From positions 1-38,742 of the forward strand of contig JARQWU010000071.1 in the NCBI GenBank assembly GCA_040182905.1: DNA of 38,742 nt. The letters are read 5' to 3'. Position 1 is the stretch's first letter, and the number at the start of each line of letters is the position of its first letter. Below, piece after piece: positions 38,576 to 38,742 of the stretch. Source of the stretch: Barthelona sp. PAP020. Lineage: Eukaryota; Metamonada: BaSk clade. The notes under the pieces were generated by a model. That model was given only the letters and a program-made list of their open reading frames with translations, was not told the origin of the DNA and made no database searches. The position numbers and the translations under genes are program-made.

Positions 38576-38742
38576 ATGTTTAAAAAGACATCGAAGAAGC
38601 TTGGTTCTTTCTTAAGTGAATCATTTACTTTAAAGAATGGGATGAAGACGAAGACTCAGAATTTGCCACTGAGTAAGAGTGATCCTGAGTTATATAGTTT
38701 ATTAAATCAAGAAATGAAACGTCAGAGTAACGGTTTAGAATT
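38576..38742 (+). CDS. Serine hydroxymethyltransferase, N-terminus only
   Basis: The gene runs off the right edge. The first 55 codons read from an ATG give a basic, Ser-rich leader (MFKKTSKKLGSFLSESFTLK...) and then LPLSKSDPELYSLLNQEMKR followed by QSNGLE. This is the invariant start of serine hydroxymethyltransferase (LxxxDPEVxxLIxxExxRQxxGLELIASEN), the PLP enzyme that swaps a one-carbon unit between serine and tetrahydrofolate. The leader of about 30 residues is basic with little acid, so a mitochondrial targeting peptide is possible. The catalytic lysine lies outside the window. Confidence 0.8.
   Translation, partial: MFKKTSKKLGSFLSESFTLKNGMKTKTQNLPLSKSDPELYSLLNQEMKRQSNGLE

Noticed and set aside
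1-38742. tRNA genes, CRISPR arrays, transposons or viral genes
   Set aside because: No cloverleaf with a T-loop consensus, no regularly spaced repeats, and no transposase, reverse transcriptase or viral protein frame was seen on either strand.

Overview
The window is nuclear DNA of a unicellular eukaryote. It is strongly AT-rich, has long A and T homopolymers between genes, and is gene-dense: 18 complete or near-complete protein genes plus one cut by the right edge. All reading frames use the standard code, and TAA, TAG and TGA all serve as stops. Nearly every gene is a single uninterrupted frame. One 35-base spliceosomal intron is recognisable, in the FERM-domain gene. The contents (ER HDEL chaperone, MCM3, SMC protein, Snu114-like spliceosomal GTPase, P5B ATPase, FERM protein) are eukaryotic. 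LEKR1-like and possibly hinderin-like proteins hint at a lineage able to build centrioles or flagella. A heterolobosean or another amoeboflagellate would fit, but the sequence alone does not settle this.

Layout. 0.3-5 kb: an ER J-protein (DNAJC25-like) and a large ER Hsp70 (GRP170/HYOU1/Lhs1, ending HDEL) in tandem, then a small helical orphan. 5-8 kb: a glycogen phosphorylase homologue whose active site is heavily substituted. 8-16 kb: a ribosome-biogenesis DEAD-box helicase (Drs1/DDX27), WDR17 and MCM3. 16.5-20.3 kb: a divergent Snu114/EFTUD2 GTPase and an SLC35F6-like transporter. 20.5-25.3 kb: a compact, divergent SMC ATPase and an AAAP amino-acid transporter. 25.6-31.6 kb: a P5B cation/polyamine ATPase, a secreted GH30 glucosylceramidase and the GTPase GPN2. 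32-34 kb: a SagB-type nitroreductase of probable bacterial ancestry, a candidate U3 snoRNA in the following gap, and a degenerate penta-EF-hand protein. 34.2-38.7 kb: a divergent pair of coiled-coil genes, the FERM gene with its mini-intron, and the start of serine hydroxymethyltransferase.

Most genes are unrelated housekeeping functions and there is no operon-like system. Small themes are visible: two ER-lumen chaperones side by side; ribosome biogenesis (Drs1 helicase, candidate U3 snoRNA); splicing (Snu114-like GTPase, and an intron as substrate); endolysosomal lipid/polyamine handling (GH30, P5B ATPase). Several neighbours are divergently transcribed from gaps of only about 60-200 bases, so promoters are probably short and shared.

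Several long frames can be extended upstream to TTG or GTG codons. Eukaryotic genes should start at ATG, so the starts given here are ATG codons chosen by homology or signal peptide.
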